From Bugula neritina (lineage: Eukaryota; Bryozoa; Gymnolaemata; Cheilostomatida; Bugulidae): a stretch of DNA of 64,000 nucleotides. Below, piece by piece: positions 27,753-42,639 of the stretch; the stretch's first letter is position 1, and every line of letters begins with the position of its first letter. The position numbers were made by a program, and so were the translations under genes. The stretch lies in assembly GCA_964035545.1 (NCBI GenBank), contig OZ037768.1, positions 10,806,741 to 10,870,740 on the forward strand, read 5' to 3'. The notes under the pieces were generated by a model. That model saw only the letters and a program-made list of their open reading frames with translations, was not told where the DNA came from and did not search any database.

Positions 27753-30481
27753 TATAATAAACAGTTGAATGAAAAATCATAAATCGTTTACATATAGTTG
27801 CAGCAATAAACCTCAACTTTGTTAACTCAGTAAACGCGCAATTAAGGCATCATTGTGTCATTCATTATGTCATCACTCATTATTGAAAATTTTTTGAATA
27901 TTTTGTTTTGCTGTTTCAACAACTTATTATATAAATAATTGTAATAATAGAAGACTCAAATGTCTAGATTTAAATGCAGTAAGAAATTGTGGTTATATTT
28001 TAATTTCTTCTCAAGTTGTTTTTGGTTGCAATTAAAAAAAATAATTATCACTACATCTATGATGCATCTTTACATAATAAGATAATAAACCATGTGAAAA
28101 ACTATTTTCAACACATGTTATTGCAATATATTATCTAGCTTAGTCATCACTCTGTTTCCTACTATGATGTATAATGACTGAATAAGATACAGGTGTAAGG
28201 GAATCAGTGTTATATAGCAAAACTTCACTGTTCATTGGGCTTTGAAATATACTCAAACCCTTCCACCATTGTGATGCTTTTGTACAACATATAAAATATG
28301 AATTACATATTAACAGATTTATATTAAGTTTACTAGTGAAATTGGCTTTTTAATAATTATTCTATTAGTGTTATATACTTTTACTAATAAAACACATGCT
28401 TGTTCTATTTAAACTATTATTAGCTACCAGAGAAATGGTACCCAGAAAACACTTTTATATTAGTTATAACTCAAACTCCTAAGTTCGTCTTCAGATCTAC
28501 TTCAGAAAGTATCAACTTTAATATGGTGCACCAAACTACTGATAAATGTTTCCTTAATTTATCTATTCCTTTACTTTGCAGGTATGATTTCTTCAATATT
28601 TAACCAAAGAGGCTTGACTGTTGCTAATATACTTATTGAAATAAAGATTCCATTACTTAGAGTAGCACTGTATTATTAACATGTATATATGCAGCTTATG
28701 TTATCTTAAGAAACAAGATCGCAGACAATTGGCTACTGGCTAGATAGACAAAGAGTTTAAATTTATTTAAAATATTATTGTTATATGATTATAATATATA
28801 TAGCTAATTAGCATGTAGCATGTCATCAGTGAAGACTTAATTTTAATATGAACTACTTACCTCTCAATGGCTCTAACAAAATGACCTCACATAAAAGTTG
28901 TTATATTTTGTATCTCAAAAGGGTGTTATTTTATGTTTTCTACTTTAAATACATGATGTTTATAGTATAATATCTTTTTTTTATCAGTTATATAGGAGAT
29001 TCTGCATGTAGCAATATAGCCTTCGTTCAGGCATTTCTGCAAAATTCTGTAGCTATTCTGCTAAAAGTTGCCGTTCTAGATGCTACAAGAAAAAAGGGAT
29101 TCATCCCAGATAAAAGCTTTCCAGTTAGACGCTATTTATTTTGCACCGTACCATTACATTCAGTAATATACCTATAATGTATACCCATATAAATGTTGCA
29201 TTGATTGCTAAATAGCTTTAGCTAATAGCTGGGATAATATTCCAATTTTCACAAATATGTTTATGGGAGGGGGGGGGGAAGAACTAATACATTATTACAA
29301 GATATTATCTTTAATGAATACTTATTAGCGAAATATCTTTGCAAGCAACAAGAAGTATAGAAAATGCAAAATTAACATGTTGATGCAGATCAAAGAAATT
29401 TATTTATGTACTAAATAACAAGCAATTGATCCAAGTTAAATATACATATATTTCAATAGTATTTAAATGATTTGCACGTAGAATGTATATATATTGTACT
29501 AAAATAAATAAGTAGCGTCTAACTGGGAAGAGTCTGTCTGGAATGAAACTCAAAAAAGTGCTGCCTTAGAGAATATCAGGTACCACTTTTGAAGAAGCAA
29601 TATGCCACCTATCAGTTTTCAGTCATAACTTTTTTGAGAGATATTTTTTTAGAAGTACAGCATTTACAAAAAATATTTTGAATATTCAACTCAAATTACT
29701 CAAGTAGTTGCATATTTAGAGTTTTATAATACTCCTTTGAAAATTGGTCAACCTCTGTATGTCCACCCCTTTCAAGCAAGAACCCCCCTAGATTATACAA
29801 AAAAAGTTACTTGCAGATTTGAAACTAGTAGAATGTTGGCTTCACATTGATATATAGCAACAGAGGTTGACAATAATGTGCTCCACCAGCTCATTTTTGC
29901 ATTTTGGCACCCTAAATATGTGAAAAAACTTTGATGGAAAGGAGTTTTTGTTAAATTGTGCTAAGGACTTATTCATAGCTTGTAGTATAACTGCCCCACC
30001 CAGACTCGAATCCCATACCTCTGGCTTGTAAGCATGGGAGCTAATCACAGGGGCATTGAGTTTCCTAACATCCTACCCAAATCTCTCTAGAACTGCACTG
30101 ACCCCCACATACTCTGTCAGTTTGTGGGCTCCACTCGCCACTCAACCTATTAAGAGTCCTTTTACAACACAAGGTCAAAATAGCTTGAAAAACAGGGGAA
30201 ACAAACAAGGTAGCCTTGCTAGATCTGATTGTATTAGTTTATAAACTCAAAATTCAAATTTTTTTTATGTTTTACTATAATCAAGCAGTTGCCATGCAGA
30301 ATAGTGCGAGATTAGTTTATATATTTTCTCAGCTATTTAAATGCAATAAATACTGAAAGCTAAATAGCCAGATATTGCGCTGAGCTTTGGATTTAATATT
30401 TTACTGCTTTTATTCAGTCAAAAATGTTGGTGGGGGAAACAATTATTTCAAAGTTTTAGTTTCTCTACTTAAGTTATAAAA
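27753..30481. other. Intergenic between X2 and SKP1-C, head to head
   Basis: Probable shared promoter region of the diverging genes X2 and SKP1-C. 27753-28985 and 30205-30481 match the inverted left-arm stretch 1318-3596. The block 28990-30205 has no counterpart there; it carries a tRNA-like fragment and an inverted repeat near its ends (separate entries). A short poly-G run (GGGGGGGGG) occurs near 29270. Confidence 0.6.
29990..30060 (-). mobile_element. tRNA-like fragment, possible SINE remnant (copy 1)
   Basis: On the minus strand the sequence reads GTGATTAGCTCCCATGC, then GCTTACAAGCC, then GGGATTCGAGTCTGGG. These resemble the A box, anticodon arm and B box of a tRNA-derived promoter in the right order and spacing. 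The fold is imperfect and there is no proper acceptor stem, so it is not called as a tRNA gene. A related fragment lies at 60655-60725. Confidence 0.4.
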
Positions 30482-32299
30482 ATGCTGAATATAAAGTTAC
30501 AGAGTTTGGATGGGAAGGTGTTTGAGCTTGATGTGGAGATACTCAAGCAGTCTATATTTCTGAAGAACATGTTTGAACTTCTTGGAGAGGGTGATGGCGA
30601 AGATGATGATCCTTTGATCTTGCCTAACGTAGATGCTGCTACTTTAGATAAAGTCATTCAATGGTGCACTTATCACAAGGTGAGTGAAATCAGATATTAC
30701 TTCCAGTAAATAATTGAATATATTATATTAGCCACTTATTGAGTATCTTTCTTCAATGTGAAACAAGAGTTAATTTGAAACCGTAAGATATCCAGCTCTG
30801 TAATTTGGAATATTTTTACACATAAACTTTGAATGCATTTTATCTGCACCAGAAAGCATTATTACTACTGCATGTAGTTTAATTTGTATATTAAGTTTTG
30901 TATGTCAATTAAATGTAAGCAACATAAAGATTTTTTTGACTGTTTTGCTATCTTTATCCACCATTGTGTTCTAGCATAATCATTCAAACCAATTCTTCTA
31001 AAATGTCATATGAACTACATTATATTTTTCTCTTTCCGTTTAAATATTTACATATGCTACAAAATAGTTTGTATAAACTTAACATAGCACCGTGTACCAA
31101 GTGGCTATAAGCCTAAAGTTGTGTTTTATAGTACCTCTCCTGAAAACAGTGTTTCAGTTGATATAAATGCAACCTATAACACGCTTGCAAAAGTTGTTAT
31201 AAACATTCCTTCATTTGCTTTAGGATGACCAGTTTTCAGAGTGTGACATCAGATCAAAGAGAACAGATGATATCAGCTCATGGGACAAGCAGTTCTTTGA
31301 CCTAGACCAGGGAACTCTCTTTGATTTGATCTTGGTGAGAACCTTTTATAGTGAGTTCAGGGGTGTCCAAACTATTGGAGCAGAGTTACTGAAATGAAAT
31401 ATTTCAGCAGTCAGGGCCACTCTGCAAAGTTAAGCTTAAGCTGGGGTATACAGTATCAGTATTTTTCAATTTAATTACTATTTACCAGATTCCTATAAAT
31501 CCCTCAGAAATGAATTCCAATAATAACTGCATGCTACGTGCTTTGTAACATGTATATAAAAAGATGTAACCATCTTTGAGTGTTGGTTTATCAAAGATAT
31601 AAATTACTTATAAAACAATGATTTTGCCGAAAGATTGCTATGCACATCATGTATTTGTTCCTAATATAGATATGTAAATAGATGCAAGGAGATGTTTGGA
31701 TAATAACTGGTATCTTTGTTGCAGGCAGCCAACTATTTGGACATACCAAGTTTATTGACTATCGGTTGTAAGACTGTACCCAATATGATTAAAGGGAAAA
31801 CTTCTGAGGAGATAAGGAAAACTTTTAATATCAAAAATAACTTTGCTCCTGCTGAAAAATATCAGGTATAATATTCCTTTTTGCTACAGTGAATACCATA
31901 TAACAATTATCTGAATTTTTTTAGCTCTCTTTAGTTATACTTAATATTTCAGTTATTAGTTTATTTGTATAGCTTAATTTCACAGCAATATGCACATTTC
32001 CTAAATACACCCTTGCAAAATCATGAAGCATTTGTAGTGTTGTTGTGGCAATTAGGGTACATAATAAATTGTGTGTGCTTTACATAATACTGGTAACAAT
32101 AAACACTGTATACATGTATATCTTTTAGATTGAAAGAGAAAACGAATGTTGTGGCAGTGTAATGCCCCCACTATCACCCCTACATATATGGCATCATCAC
32201 CTTATAGCATATTATATGAGAATTAATAATGTTTATTTATTGTATTATGTACAGGTGTGTATACAAAGCAGTATAAAGGTCTTGGTTCTAGTCTGTTAA
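30482..32299 (+). CDS. SKP1: SKP1 paralogue C with a replaced C-terminus
   Basis: SCF adaptor paralogue, closest to A. Exons: 30482-30679, 31224-31334, 31725-31865 and 32129-32299, all phase 0 and GT-AG. The first three exons encode a normal SKP1 core ([51 protein letters not shown]). The last exon begins [12 protein letters not shown], where B and D have VRKENEWCEEK and stop. It then stays open for 56 codons instead of 11, giving about 206 residues. The Trp and Glu-Glu-Lys of the end are lost. In SKP1 structures the C-terminal helix helps hold F-box proteins, so binding may be altered (inference). One exon 3 change (KTVPNM for KTVANM) also departs from the family. It may be decaying or specialised. 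Confidence 0.85.
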
Positions 32300-33771
32300 T
32301 TATAAATGGTCTTCTTTGAAAATAAAATTGGACAAAATTTACAACAAAGCTGGTTTCATTTATTCTCTGAGTTGAAGAAACTCAAAAACACTTACAGCTA
32401 TAAAGAAGCTAAGTATGTGTTGTTATGCAGTAATATATGTGGATAGAATTAATCAACTGAAGGCTGCTTTCAACAACATCCTGCTTACTGTAGGTCAAGA
32501 TGATGTACATATATTATACTCAATAACTACACTTCATGAAAATAGGGCTGGGGTACAGCTAAAAGACATTTCTATCTAGAATTTCCAATTTCTCAAAAAA
32601 GCCAGCTAGAGCAAATAAATCAAAAGGGAAATTTTAACCAGACTATAGTTATTGCAGCAACAGTCATTTTTCATATAGCAGTTAGCACTCATGAATTCCC
32701 AAAGCATAAGTTAACTTGCTAACATACAATTAGGGTTCTAAAATTGCCCAGCAAATAATGCCTTCTCTCCAAACCTGTTATAATCTATTCTTTAATACTT
32801 TAATTTCCTCTAATTATATACTATCAATCTAATTATAAATAGTAACACAGCTTGTTTTCATAAAATTTGGTAGCCCTCCTGACTAAAATATTTGCCAAAT
32901 AATCAAAAGTTACATCACAGCTACAGATAATTACTCTAGTCTCAATAAACTTACACCTGGTTACTCAGTGCAGGCTGACAATGGCTGATGGCAGTTACAA
33001 AAGATTAACTGGTTGTGGTCTAATCACTTTTATTCTAAAAACTTTGTATTTAACTGACACTTTCAGTGCCCCCACCTATCATTGTGTTTACCAGAAGCTG
33101 GTGTGGAGGTTGTTTCAGTAGAATATATTTCAAGCACACTTTTCATAAGGTAAATATTGTTGTTATTTCATTTATTTATTTATTTTTGCCATATTGACTT
33201 TAAAATCATTTTAAAAATGGCAGGCTGTGGCCAGAGGTATGTGCTGTAGTTACTTTGTGCTTTTAAAGTCTTTGGCTCATCTTGTAGAGAAAATATTTTT
33301 GTTATTAGCCCCGAATTTCAAAAAAAAACCTACGATATATTATTTTATAAGAATTTAATTTTTAAGTCTTAGTAAACTCAATAGTACACTGTACAGTATT
33401 AGTGTAATTATAATCACAATGTATATAAATTTCATTTTAAAGCTATAAATAAGCAGTACTCTACAGCTTTTCATGGTTTTAAAATATGAATTGTGGTTTT
33501 GAATACAAAAACTCTCAATTTTGAGTGGAATTTTTGATATTATCATTATGGCACAGGGTACTTTGAATTTGTTAGAACATTTTGGCTTTAGCGAAATTTT
33601 TATGAAATTAAAAGTTTTAGATTTGAAAAATTAAGCAACTACTGTGGGTGTATATAACTGGTATATAGCTATATTCATGATATACATAACAGAAGTAGGG
33701 CATTTCTGAGCTTTATAGTAAATGTATAAAATTAAGATGTATAAAAACCTTTAAATCCTTTATATTGAAAG
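32300..33771. other. Intergenic between SKP1-C and SKP1-D
   Basis: AT-rich, no supported exon. SKP1-C and D run in the same direction, so this should hold the C 3' end and the D promoter. I see no matching stretch in the left arm. Confidence 0.5.
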
Positions 33772-35801
<2,030 letters not shown>

Positions 35802-38104
35802 AGAGTTCTTACTTCTTCAGGAATAGAAAGGACACATCACTACCAACTATCAGTTGTGGACACTTATGTAATACTGTTACCCAGTTCGCTATTTATTATC
35901 AATAGTTAGCTGACATTTTATTTGGTTGATAAAAAGGATACTTTGAGTTGAACTTTTCTGTTAAATAATCTCATTAATGGATTTTGAGTATTGTATTATA
36001 ATAGAGGAAAGCTTGTTGTATGAAGTAGCATATAAATTTCAAGTGACTGATACATGTTTATTATTTTAAATAAAAAGTGATAAAATTATGTTAGGCTCGT
36101 ATTCATATGGATATAACTGTGGTATTGTAGGAGAAAAATCATGCTTATGTAGCCTAAAAAATAGATTCCAGCAAGATACCCATCCCCTTGTGTAATACTG
36201 CTAACAGCAGGCTAAAGTGGAAGTGCATTTTATAAATCTTGGTGTTATTTTCTTTATAAAGAAGATAACTCTTGACTGAAACTTCATAACTTATTATTGA
36301 ACTCTCAAGCAAGCCATCTCATACAGACTGACATATTCTAAATGATTAAACAACAAATTTTTCAACCACTAGACTATGAGGGTCCTTTTACTTAATTTAG
36401 TACGCACTGGAAATCTACAGTTTTTACCTATTTTTTACAGTTCAGCTGCTAATGAACATGGGTTTTTGCCCAAAATTAGTGAGACATCAAGAAATACACC
36501 TAAATAATCAAGGTTCTTCTTAATTTTGCATGATTTCCCATGTTTTTCCTATTTATTCATCTTATTTGGATTGCGGACTGTTACGAAATAACCGTAGCGA
36601 TCCGCAATTAGAAGTAGCTGTAATTAGAAAAAAACATGGGAAATCAAAGAAAATTAAAAAGAACTTTGATTATTTAGGTGTATTTATTGATATTTTGTTA
36701 GTTTTGGGCAAAAACCCATGTTCATTAGCAGCTAAATTGTAAAAAATAGCTAAAACTTGAGATTTCCAGTATGTACTAATTAAAGTAAAATGAACAATGA
36801 TAGAATTAAATAGCAAAAGGAATTTACAATGCTTGAACATTAGACCACAGAAAATTGATTCTTTTAAAGCTATGAACTCAACATCTTAGAGTCCGAAACT
36901 TCTAGACTTTATCTATTATTTTCATGGTTAGGACACAAGTTAAAACATTAATTATAAAGTTTTCAACATATTTGCAAAAGCTATATCTCTTCACGTGACA
37001 TTAGAATATACTACTAGACAAAAACTTTAGATTTATAATTGCGTTTATTGGAAGTAATCATGTCTTATTTTTGTTAATTAATAACATGATGATTACTTTT
37101 TTATTAGAATAGCTTCAGATATTAATATCCAGCTAACAGCTTATGTTAACAGTTATTCCTCATCCTATGCAGAGAGAACACAACTCTAGATAAGAACAAC
37201 TTATTAGAAGGATTGTAGGGTAGGATGTAGGCATGCGTGGTTATAAGTAATAAAATCTATTCTATGAGATAAAGCAGAGGTAGGGGAGATGCAAGTTTTT
37301 GCTACAAGTAAAAGTGATAAATGTTTGTGTAATCATTGTTTAGGAATCATTTATGAGTAGTGATTTGGGTTTCAAATATACATGCAGGTAACAATTTGTA
37401 TAGCAGATTTAATGTATAAATGAATATATGTGCCAGTTTGATAAATTCAATATATTTTATTTAATAATATATTTTATTTAATAATATGTTTCTTAACTAA
37501 CAAACTCACAAAGTAGAGAAGTCAGTTGTTTCAAGAATATGGTTTATAATAACTCAAATTTATTCATATACTCTGTAAATTATAGTTATTAATTTGCTAG
37601 TTTACCCATAATATATTGACTGGAGATAAACATTCAGAAAATAAAACAAAAAATAATTGAAGTGTCACTATAGAAGAGATTTCAAGCAACTAAAACAGCT
37701 AGGCTAGATAAACTTCAATAAAGTATATAACACAGCATGCATATTTGCATGATTTGGTCTCTGAGCAGCCTAACACTGAAATAGAAAAGAGACAAAGAGG
37801 ATTCTATTAAAATGTTATAGCGAAGTTTCCAGAAGATAAGTCGTGAGCATCTGTTGACTGAGCAGTTCATCTACACATCAGATAGTATTAGCTGTAGCCT
37901 GGAATGGCTTGTGTAGAATATCTAGATAATGAACAGAGAAATTAAATAATGGGAACTATTTGAGTATGAAATAAGACAACAAACCAAAATGAACAAGAAA
38001 CAGGTTTGCAATGACAGCTACTGAGTGTAATATGATATACAGCAGATTCTAAATAAGAAAAAACTAAAATTTCTTAAAAATTCTGTTCAAATTGAGCTCT
38101 AACC
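35802..38104. other. Intergenic between SKP1-D and X3, tail to tail
   Basis: 35802-36130 matches the downstream side of SKP1-B in inverted form. 36130 to about 36950 is extra relative to the other arms and contains a foldback element. 36950-38104 matches the stretch beside X2 in direct orientation. No coding exon is supported; the 36530-36742 reading frame lies inside the foldback element. Confidence 0.55.
36382..36794. mobile_element. Foldback (MITE-like) element, arms of about 170 bases or more
   Basis: The left arm starts CCTTTTACTTAATTTAGTAC followed by a GGAAATCT word. The right arm, read as its reverse complement, starts CATTTTACTTTAATTAGTAC followed by the same word. The arms stay alignable through TTAGCTGCTAATGAACATGG-like and ACACCTAAATAATCAA words to GATTTCCCATGTTTTT. 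A short inverted GATTGCGGA/TCCGCAAT pair lies near the centre (about 36590). The whole element is nearly one palindrome of about 410 bases without a transposase. No clear target duplication was seen. Confidence 0.8.
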
Positions 38105-40663
38105 TTATTTGTTGCTCTGAAAACAGCAGCAGAAAAACTTCAAAAATCGATTTCTTCGGCTCTGGGGTGTGACCGATTCTTGAACTGATTCAAACTCTAC
38201 AAATTATAGCATCTCTTTTGACATATATTAATAATAGCTCTATTGACTTTGTATTGGTTTTATTGTATATCAGCTGTTTCACAAAGTTATGGTAAATAAA
38301 ACTGATGGAAAACTTTATTGCCTCGACTGACTTGATCATATTTTGAAAACTATTTTAAGTCTTATCTAAGTACAACTTCATTTTCAGTGTTTCATAATAT
38401 CAATGACAAGTAATAAAAAATAACTTAAGTTTTCTTGTTGCAATTCTAGAGAATTATCGTCAAAAAGATCAATATCAATAGCCAAATACTTACTAATTGC
38501 TCTAATATTTCACTATATTTATCAGGAATAAACATTTTAATAATAAAACCTTTTGCTACATATATCAAATATACTGACCACTATGTCCTTCATTAGGTGA
38601 TTCAATAGACTTTTGTAGTTGTCTCTCCCTGACTGCTTGTCTGACACTGTTGGGAGAAGGAGGGTCTCCACCAGCTGCTAAAGTTTGTGTTACAAAACAT
38701 ATCAAGTGTGTTGCAGCTTAAAATTGTTAGTTGAATACTACTTTAACACTTTTTATAATACACCAGCTAGTTTTTTATTTTAAATGAAAAAAAATTGTTT
38801 TCTAATATTAAATTTGCAATGTTAGTCAGCAGTGGCAATTACATTTATTCAAACTTGTGTGGATAAACAGAACAGAGGAGCTTAATATAGAACCGCAATT
38901 GTAAGCTTTAATGGCCATATTTTCAGAATCATATTTATCTCTGTTATTATTTCAAACTACTTCAAATCTTGTTATTTTGTGATAAAATTATTTTCTTAGC
39001 TTTAATATTTACCAGACATATAGGAAAGTATTGGAAGTTGTCCCTCATCAGCTTTGTGGTTTTGGGCAAAACTTTGTCTCACATATCTTTTCTTTCTATC
39101 AGCATCTTTTCTATTTTGCGTAGCTGGCTGTGGCAAAAGCTTCTTTGTCATCGCATCTAATGAATAACAGTAAGTTAATTTAAAATTCGAACTCTCTTTA
39201 TTGTTATTTCTCTTTACAAAGTTCAAAACTGCTCAACAAAAAGAAAATAATTATATTATACCATTGCAATCCATGAGTTTTTTAGTGGCAAGTGGTAATG
39301 AGTTTACTTCCACTTTCTCTCCCGAAATACGTGTGTCTTGAGCTTTTTTCTGTGCTTGTCTGAGTTTAGTGGGAGTGGCTTGTTTTATCTCTTTCCCCAA
39401 ACCTTTAGTGGACTTCACTATCTTGTAGAGTTCTGTATCAGTGTTTGCTGTAACATTGCATTACAAATGGTTTCATGTAGAAACTTATGCTAAAGATAAT
39501 ATAAAATGATACCATAAGCTTTCCAAGTTTAAAACAAGATAGTAAACTGGAATAAAGTTGGTGCGTAGCTTATACTAAAGATAGTATAAAATGACGCCAT
39601 AGACTTTCCAAGCTTAAAGTTGCGTTTACATCTCTGCTGAAGGCAACTTAAAACAAGGTAATAAACTGGAAAAGAGGAGATGAGTAGCTAATTTAACTTA
39701 CGCATAATAATGTCCGGGCGAAGGTGAAGCTTGTTCATTTTTGGCCGAGCTCCAGTCCCTTCAAACTTTTTCAGGAAGTCTTTTAGCATTATTGGCTCTA
39801 AGGTATGATTAAACAACGGAGCTGGTTTTCTGGAGAGACTCGATTTTTTTTCTGGTTCTAACTGCTCTGTGGGATGCAGAGAAAGAGAAACTGGTATGTT
39901 AGATGTGGACCTCCCATGCCAGCAGGCACCTGCACATCCACACTCATTCCAGGGCCAATTCTCATCTATCACACTTTCAACTTCATTGGTTGTGCATGAT
40001 CCTAGTTCTTGATACACCTGAGTTTTGATTGGTTTCACAACAGCTTTAAAATTGCTTGGTGTAAGTTCACAAGAGAACAAGGGGGTGTGTGTTGAAAGTG
40101 AATCCGCCTTCTTTAAATCCTTTAAATCATTTTTCTTTTTGTCCTTGCTGTCACCAAACAAAAATCCATTTAGTCAAACACCACTTAAACATGTAAGATG
40201 CTGCATTAAGCTGTATTATATTATTATAACACTCCTCTTGTAGAAAGTTTTAATATCCCATTTCATAATTGAACTACCAACATCTTGGTATTAGGGGATT
40301 CACAGGAAATATATCTGTTTGAAACCAACACTTACCTTTGACTGTCCAGAGCTTTAGTTGTCAGCTGAGAATATTCTTTAAAGAGTAGTCCAATAAAAAT
40401 AAAGTTATAGAATATCACCTCCAAATGACTGTAACAAATAATTATCACACTCAATTAGGTAAATATTTTCCAATGTTGAATTACCGCAAAACTTTAAGAA
40501 ATTAAAACATAAACATCAAAAAAATTGTCAACTGATAATAATAGCAGGAAATTATTTAACTTATTATTATATTCATTGAAGAATAAACTTACAAATATAA
40601 CTCCACTGCCAGGTGAGTGGATACTAGCAGGTTGATCCAAAAGATAAATAGAAGCAAAAACAT
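38105..40663 (-). CDS. X3: third copy of the X family, 7 exons with an extra exon
   Basis: Diverged X paralogue, about 376 residues. Exons: 40663-40593, 40428-40336, 40147-39702, 39447-39262, an extra 39156-39013, 38677-38579 and 38196-38105. Phases agree throughout. Three changes set it apart. The first ATG used by X1/X2 is AAG here, so the start moves three codons downstream to MFLLLFIFW. The acceptor before exon 5 has AC in place of AG, but a cryptic AG about 15 bases further in keeps the phase. A 144-base exon with phase 1 at both ends (48 codons, starting with the split codon then AMTKKLLPQPATQNRK) has no counterpart in X1 or X2. The motif WPWNECGCAGACWHGR and the cysteine-rich end (RNRFLKFFCCCFQSNK) are kept. 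Function unknown. Confidence 0.7.
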
Positions 40664-42189
40664 ATTTGACTTTATGATCAAAAGTTGCATAAAAAGCACG
40701 AAACGCTCACATTTAGTTGCAGCAATAAACCTCAACTTTGTTAACTCAGCAAACGTGCAATTAAGGCATCATTGTGTCATTCATTATGTCATCACTCATT
40801 ATTGAAAATTTTTTGAATATTTCGTTTAGCTGTTTTAGCAACATATTTAAATACTTGTAATGATAGAAGACTGAAGTGTTTAAATTTAAATGCATTAAGG
40901 AGTTATGGTTATATACAAATTTCTTCTTAAATTGTTCTTGTTTGCATTTAAAAAGAAAAACCTTTTTGGCTACATTTATAATGCATTTTTATATAACTAT
41001 ATAATCAACCTTGTGAAAACTATATTTCTTATACATATCAGTAATGCATATTATTTAGCCCAGTCATCACTCTGTTTCCTACACTTCCTGTTGTACCAAA
41101 ATGAATTCTTGGCTTGCAACAAAGCTGCAAGCCCTGATGTGCATTGCTTATTTGCTGCTATTATTTTAGTTTGATCAATGCAAAGATTAAATTTTTATTA
41201 CTGTAGCTGGGGAATGGGAATCATTTTCTTAAGTCAGTTCATAAAATGAAAAGACATAAAATATTTTAAAACAAGATATGAAGGTATATTAGAAAAAGGT
41301 TCGTTTGAAATTTAAACCCCTTGGCACTGTCAAATGTAATTTTTACCTGATAGTCTCGAATTAGGAGTTGTGTCTCCGATGAGAAGATAAAATAACCTCA
41401 AGTACTTGTTTGTAAAGCTTACATGCTCAATGCACCTTTTTAGAGCAGATTGCCTTTACAGTCTTGAGGTTATTGGTATTTCTAATTAAGCTTTTGCATC
41501 TGATAAAAGTAAATGCTAAATTAATTTGACTCATATATATGAAACTGTTGCAGAGTTTCAAAAGCGTTTGCCCATTTTGGAGAAATATACACCAATATAT
41601 AAAATTATTGTTAGAATCTGAACTATATATTGACATAATTATAATTTGAAGTTGGTCTACTGCTCTATAGATAAAGAATTTCTCACTATGATTTTAGTTG
41701 TCAGTGTTAGATTGAAGAGGTAATTGGGAGTTTATCTCCGTTTCACCAACTTCAATTAACTTTTGAAAAGTAAAAAGTTTCCATAAGCTGCAAGTCCGTG
41801 TTTCAAGTTGCATGTAATATGCAACGCACAATTAAACATAAACTTATACCAAGCAGTGGGTTTCAAATGACACACTGATAAAATATAAGTTCCTTGTAAC
41901 ATTTTATCAAGTTTGTATGACCAAGAATGCTTATCTGTATGCATAATATTTCACTTGAGTCGTTGTATAAGCCCTTATCACTTTCATCATAACATGTTAG
42001 TACTTAGTAGCATATGATTGCATATTGTGTCATTGGCTTTTATAATACTTATACCTGCTGTAATATCTGCATAATTATTATATACGTGAGGAACTTGCAT
42101 TATAAAGGTACTATTTTTTACTTCAGAAGAACAAAAGCAGCCATGGACAGCTGCCACAGCTCGGAATGTAAGTTAGGTAATTGTTATAT

Positions 42190-42395
42190 AGATATACTTG
42201 TTATATATACATGCTATAGATATAATATACATGCTATAGATATATACATGCTATAGATATATACATGCTATACATATATACATGCTATACATATATACAT
42301 GCTATACATATATACATGCTATAGATATATACATGTTATAGATATATACATGCTATATAGATACATACATGTTAGAGAGATATACTTGTTAGAGA
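42190..42395. repeat. Minisatellite, about 19-base unit ATATACATGCTATAGAT
   Basis: About ten tandem copies of an ATATATACATGCTATAGAT-type unit, with ATAC/ATAG variants and longer diverged units at the end (TTAGAGAGATATACTTG). Confidence 0.9.
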
Positions 42396-42639
42396 GATAA
42401 CTATAACTTTCCAGCGTGATGCTGGAAGGCTGCAACTTTTGAAACTTACTTCTATTATAAATGTAGTTGGCGTGGAGTCTTTTTTAATTTTTTAAATCTA
42501 AAACAGCGTGACCAGTCCAGAAGGCTGGAAGCAAAATGTTTGGGTAATGTACTCAAATGCCTAATTTATAAACTTGTGTACACGAACAACTGTGACTAGA
42601 GTAATTAAAATTTGTACGAGTTATTATAGTCATTGACTG

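Noticed and set aside
29990-30060. A functional tRNA gene
   Set aside because: A and B box words are present but no matching acceptor stem or clean cloverleaf can be drawn.
36530-36742. 70-codon plus-strand frame
   Set aside because: Lies across the centre of a palindromic foldback element; no known domain.
42143-42167. Possible first exon (ATG in good context plus GTAAGT donor)
   Set aside because: Only 25 coding bases; the receptor already has a signal peptide starting at 43291, and no junction can be confirmed.
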